Origin: Clostridium punense
GTDB lineage: Bacteria; Bacillota; Clostridia; Clostridiales; Clostridiaceae
Reading direction: 5' to 3'
Assembly (NCBI RefSeq): GCF_017874425.1
Contig: NZ_JAGGLL010000022.1
Span: 19,804-83,803, forward strand
DNA: 64,000 nucleotides
Shown: positions 63,097 to 64,000 of the stretch, piece by piece
Layout: each line of letters begins with the position of its first letter
Position numbering within the stretch: position 1 is the first letter of the stretch
Notes under the pieces: generated by a model
What the model saw: the letters and a program-made list of their open reading frames with translations, nothing else
Databases searched by the model: none
Told to the model about the DNA's origin: nothing
Position numbers and translations under genes: made by a program

Positions 63097-63789
63097 ATGA
63101 AGAAAATAAATGATAGAGACAAATTAAGGTTTTATATAGAAAAGTATAATATAAACAGTATGTTTACCATTGATATGTCTTCTTATATGGATTTATACCT
63201 ATTTAATAAAGATGAACATATATATAAGGCTGGCTGCAAAATGGAATACTTCTACTTCTTTGTGGAAGGTAAATCTAAGGTCTATATTCTTCTAGCTAAT
63301 GGAAAATCTCTGCTCTTAATGTTTTGTAATCCTTTAAGAATAGTTGGTGATGTAGAATTTTTATACTCTGATATTGCAACTTGCAACCTTCAAGCCTTAA
63401 CTGAGTGCCTATGTATTGGTATTTCTCTTAAAAATATAAGAAAATATGCTGCTAATGACCCCACTTTCTTAAGGCACATGTGTAGAAGTCTTGGGGAAAA
63501 ACTCACTAACAATTCTATTTTAAGTTCCATAAATCTTCTTTATCCTTTAGAAAATAGGCTTGCAAGTTACATTTTAGCTATTATTCCACAAGGGAAAACT
63601 TCTCCCGCTGAGCAGCTATTCACTCAAAAGCTCACAGAAGTGGCTGAGCTTCTCGGAACAAGTTATAGGCATTTAATTAGAGTTATAAATTTACTCTGTG
63701 ATAAGGGCATTATAAAAAAAGAAAAAGGTGCAATTAAAGTTATAAATAGAGGTGAACTTGAAAATCTTGCAGGAGATTTATATAGTTAG
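63097..63789 (+). CDS. Crp/Fnr-family transcriptional regulator (YeiL-like)
   Basis: 230 aa. Residues about 25-130 form a cyclic-nucleotide-binding-like domain (FNKDEHIYKAGCKMEYFYFFVEGKSKVYILLANGKSLLLMF). Residues about 150-225 form an HTH_Crp domain (FTQKLTEVAELLGTSYRHLIRVINLLCDKGIIKKEKGAI). It lacks the cAMP-binding signature and an N-terminal Fe-S Cys cluster, so the signal is unknown. GGGG RBS. It likely controls the divergent YdcZ pair. Confidence 0.9.
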   Translation: MKKINDRDKLRFYIEKYNINSMFTIDMSSYMDLYLFNKDEHIYKAGCKMEYFYFFVEGKSKVYILLANGKSLLLMFCNPLRIVGDVEFLYSDIATCNLQALTECLCIGISLKNIRKYAANDPTFLRHMCRSLGEKLTNNSILSSINLLYPLENRLASYILAIIPQGKTSPAEQLFTQKLTEVAELLGTSYRHLIRVINLLCDKGIIKKEKGAIKVINRGELENLAGDLYS

Positions 63790-64000
63790 AATTGGTATGG
63801 AGCTTAGAGTGTTTTATGAATCTAAATCCTACAAATAGGACTTTAATATATAAACTTACTTGCTCTTCGTAGTGAAAAATTCTTAAATATTAATATGATT
63901 TTTTATAACTCATATTCCGAATAACTTAATTTTCCAATTAAGCAATTAATTTTCTGTATATTTTTCAGTTCAATTTGTCTATGATTTTTATATAAACCAT
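63790..64000. other. Right edge of the window
   Basis: AT-rich sequence with no complete gene. A weak hairpin (AAATCCTA/TAGGACTTT, about 63824-63844) may terminate the Crp/Fnr gene. Confidence 0.4.

Overview
The window is low-GC, clostridia-like chromosomal DNA from an anaerobic endospore former. The evidence is spoIIE, spoVT, spoVG, yabP and yabQ in one block, strong GGAGG ribosome binding sites, frequent TTG/GTG starts, and AT-rich spacers full of hairpin terminators. I read it as Clostridium or a close relative; the species cannot be named from sequence alone.

Layout. (1) 1-26 kb, almost all minus strand, is the classic Firmicutes block purR-spoVG-glmU-prs-pth-mfd-prsA-spoVT-yabM-mazG-hup-rqcP-yabP-yabQ-divIC-yabR-spoIIE (listed in transcription order, right to left). 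It combines nucleotide-sugar and PRPP synthesis, translation quality control, transcription-coupled repair, division and sporulation. An eight-gene tRNA array with its own near-consensus promoter lies between yabR and spoIIE. Two insertions break the block between prs and pth: a response regulator/kinase/HtrA-like operon, and a plus-strand PadR regulator plus flavodoxin-membrane fusion whose codon use looks foreign. (2) 26.6-32.3 kb is a complete oligopeptide ABC importer, oppABCDF. (3) 32.7-40.4 kb is accessory: an MFS exporter, two EamA exporters, a methyltransferase, a diguanylate cyclase, a free-standing 26-codon gene, and a 75-residue protein behind a promoter with a LexA-type box in its spacer. 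(4) 40.4-50.5 kb encodes envelope and secreted proteins: lipoproteins, a phosphodiester glycosidase, a GT2-GtrA glycosyltransferase, and three S41-type proteins, two of them a tandem pair with degenerate active sites. (5) 50.6-56.5 kb holds an APH-type kinase, a GrpB protein, a probable selenium/sulfur-handling module (yedE, TusA-like, DUF3343 and a divergent cysteine desulfurase-like enzyme) and a PNPOx-like protein. (6) 56.8-64 kb has a GntR-regulated ABC exporter, a second MFS exporter, a 42-residue membrane peptide, and a YdcZ-type transporter pair divergent from a Crp/Fnr regulator with a perfect 20-bp palindrome between them.

The strongest unexpected signal is a family of six short palindromic mobile elements (about 158 bp, about 193 bp, and one 58-bp deletion form). 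They have GGCATCT...AGATGCC ends and are flanked by 3-bp TNA duplications (five of six exact). Three of the six sit at the stop codons of genes, and two of these add new C-terminal residues. No transposase is present in the window. A second, shorter dispersed repeat family (GGGAAC...GTTCCC ends) occupies several other spacers.
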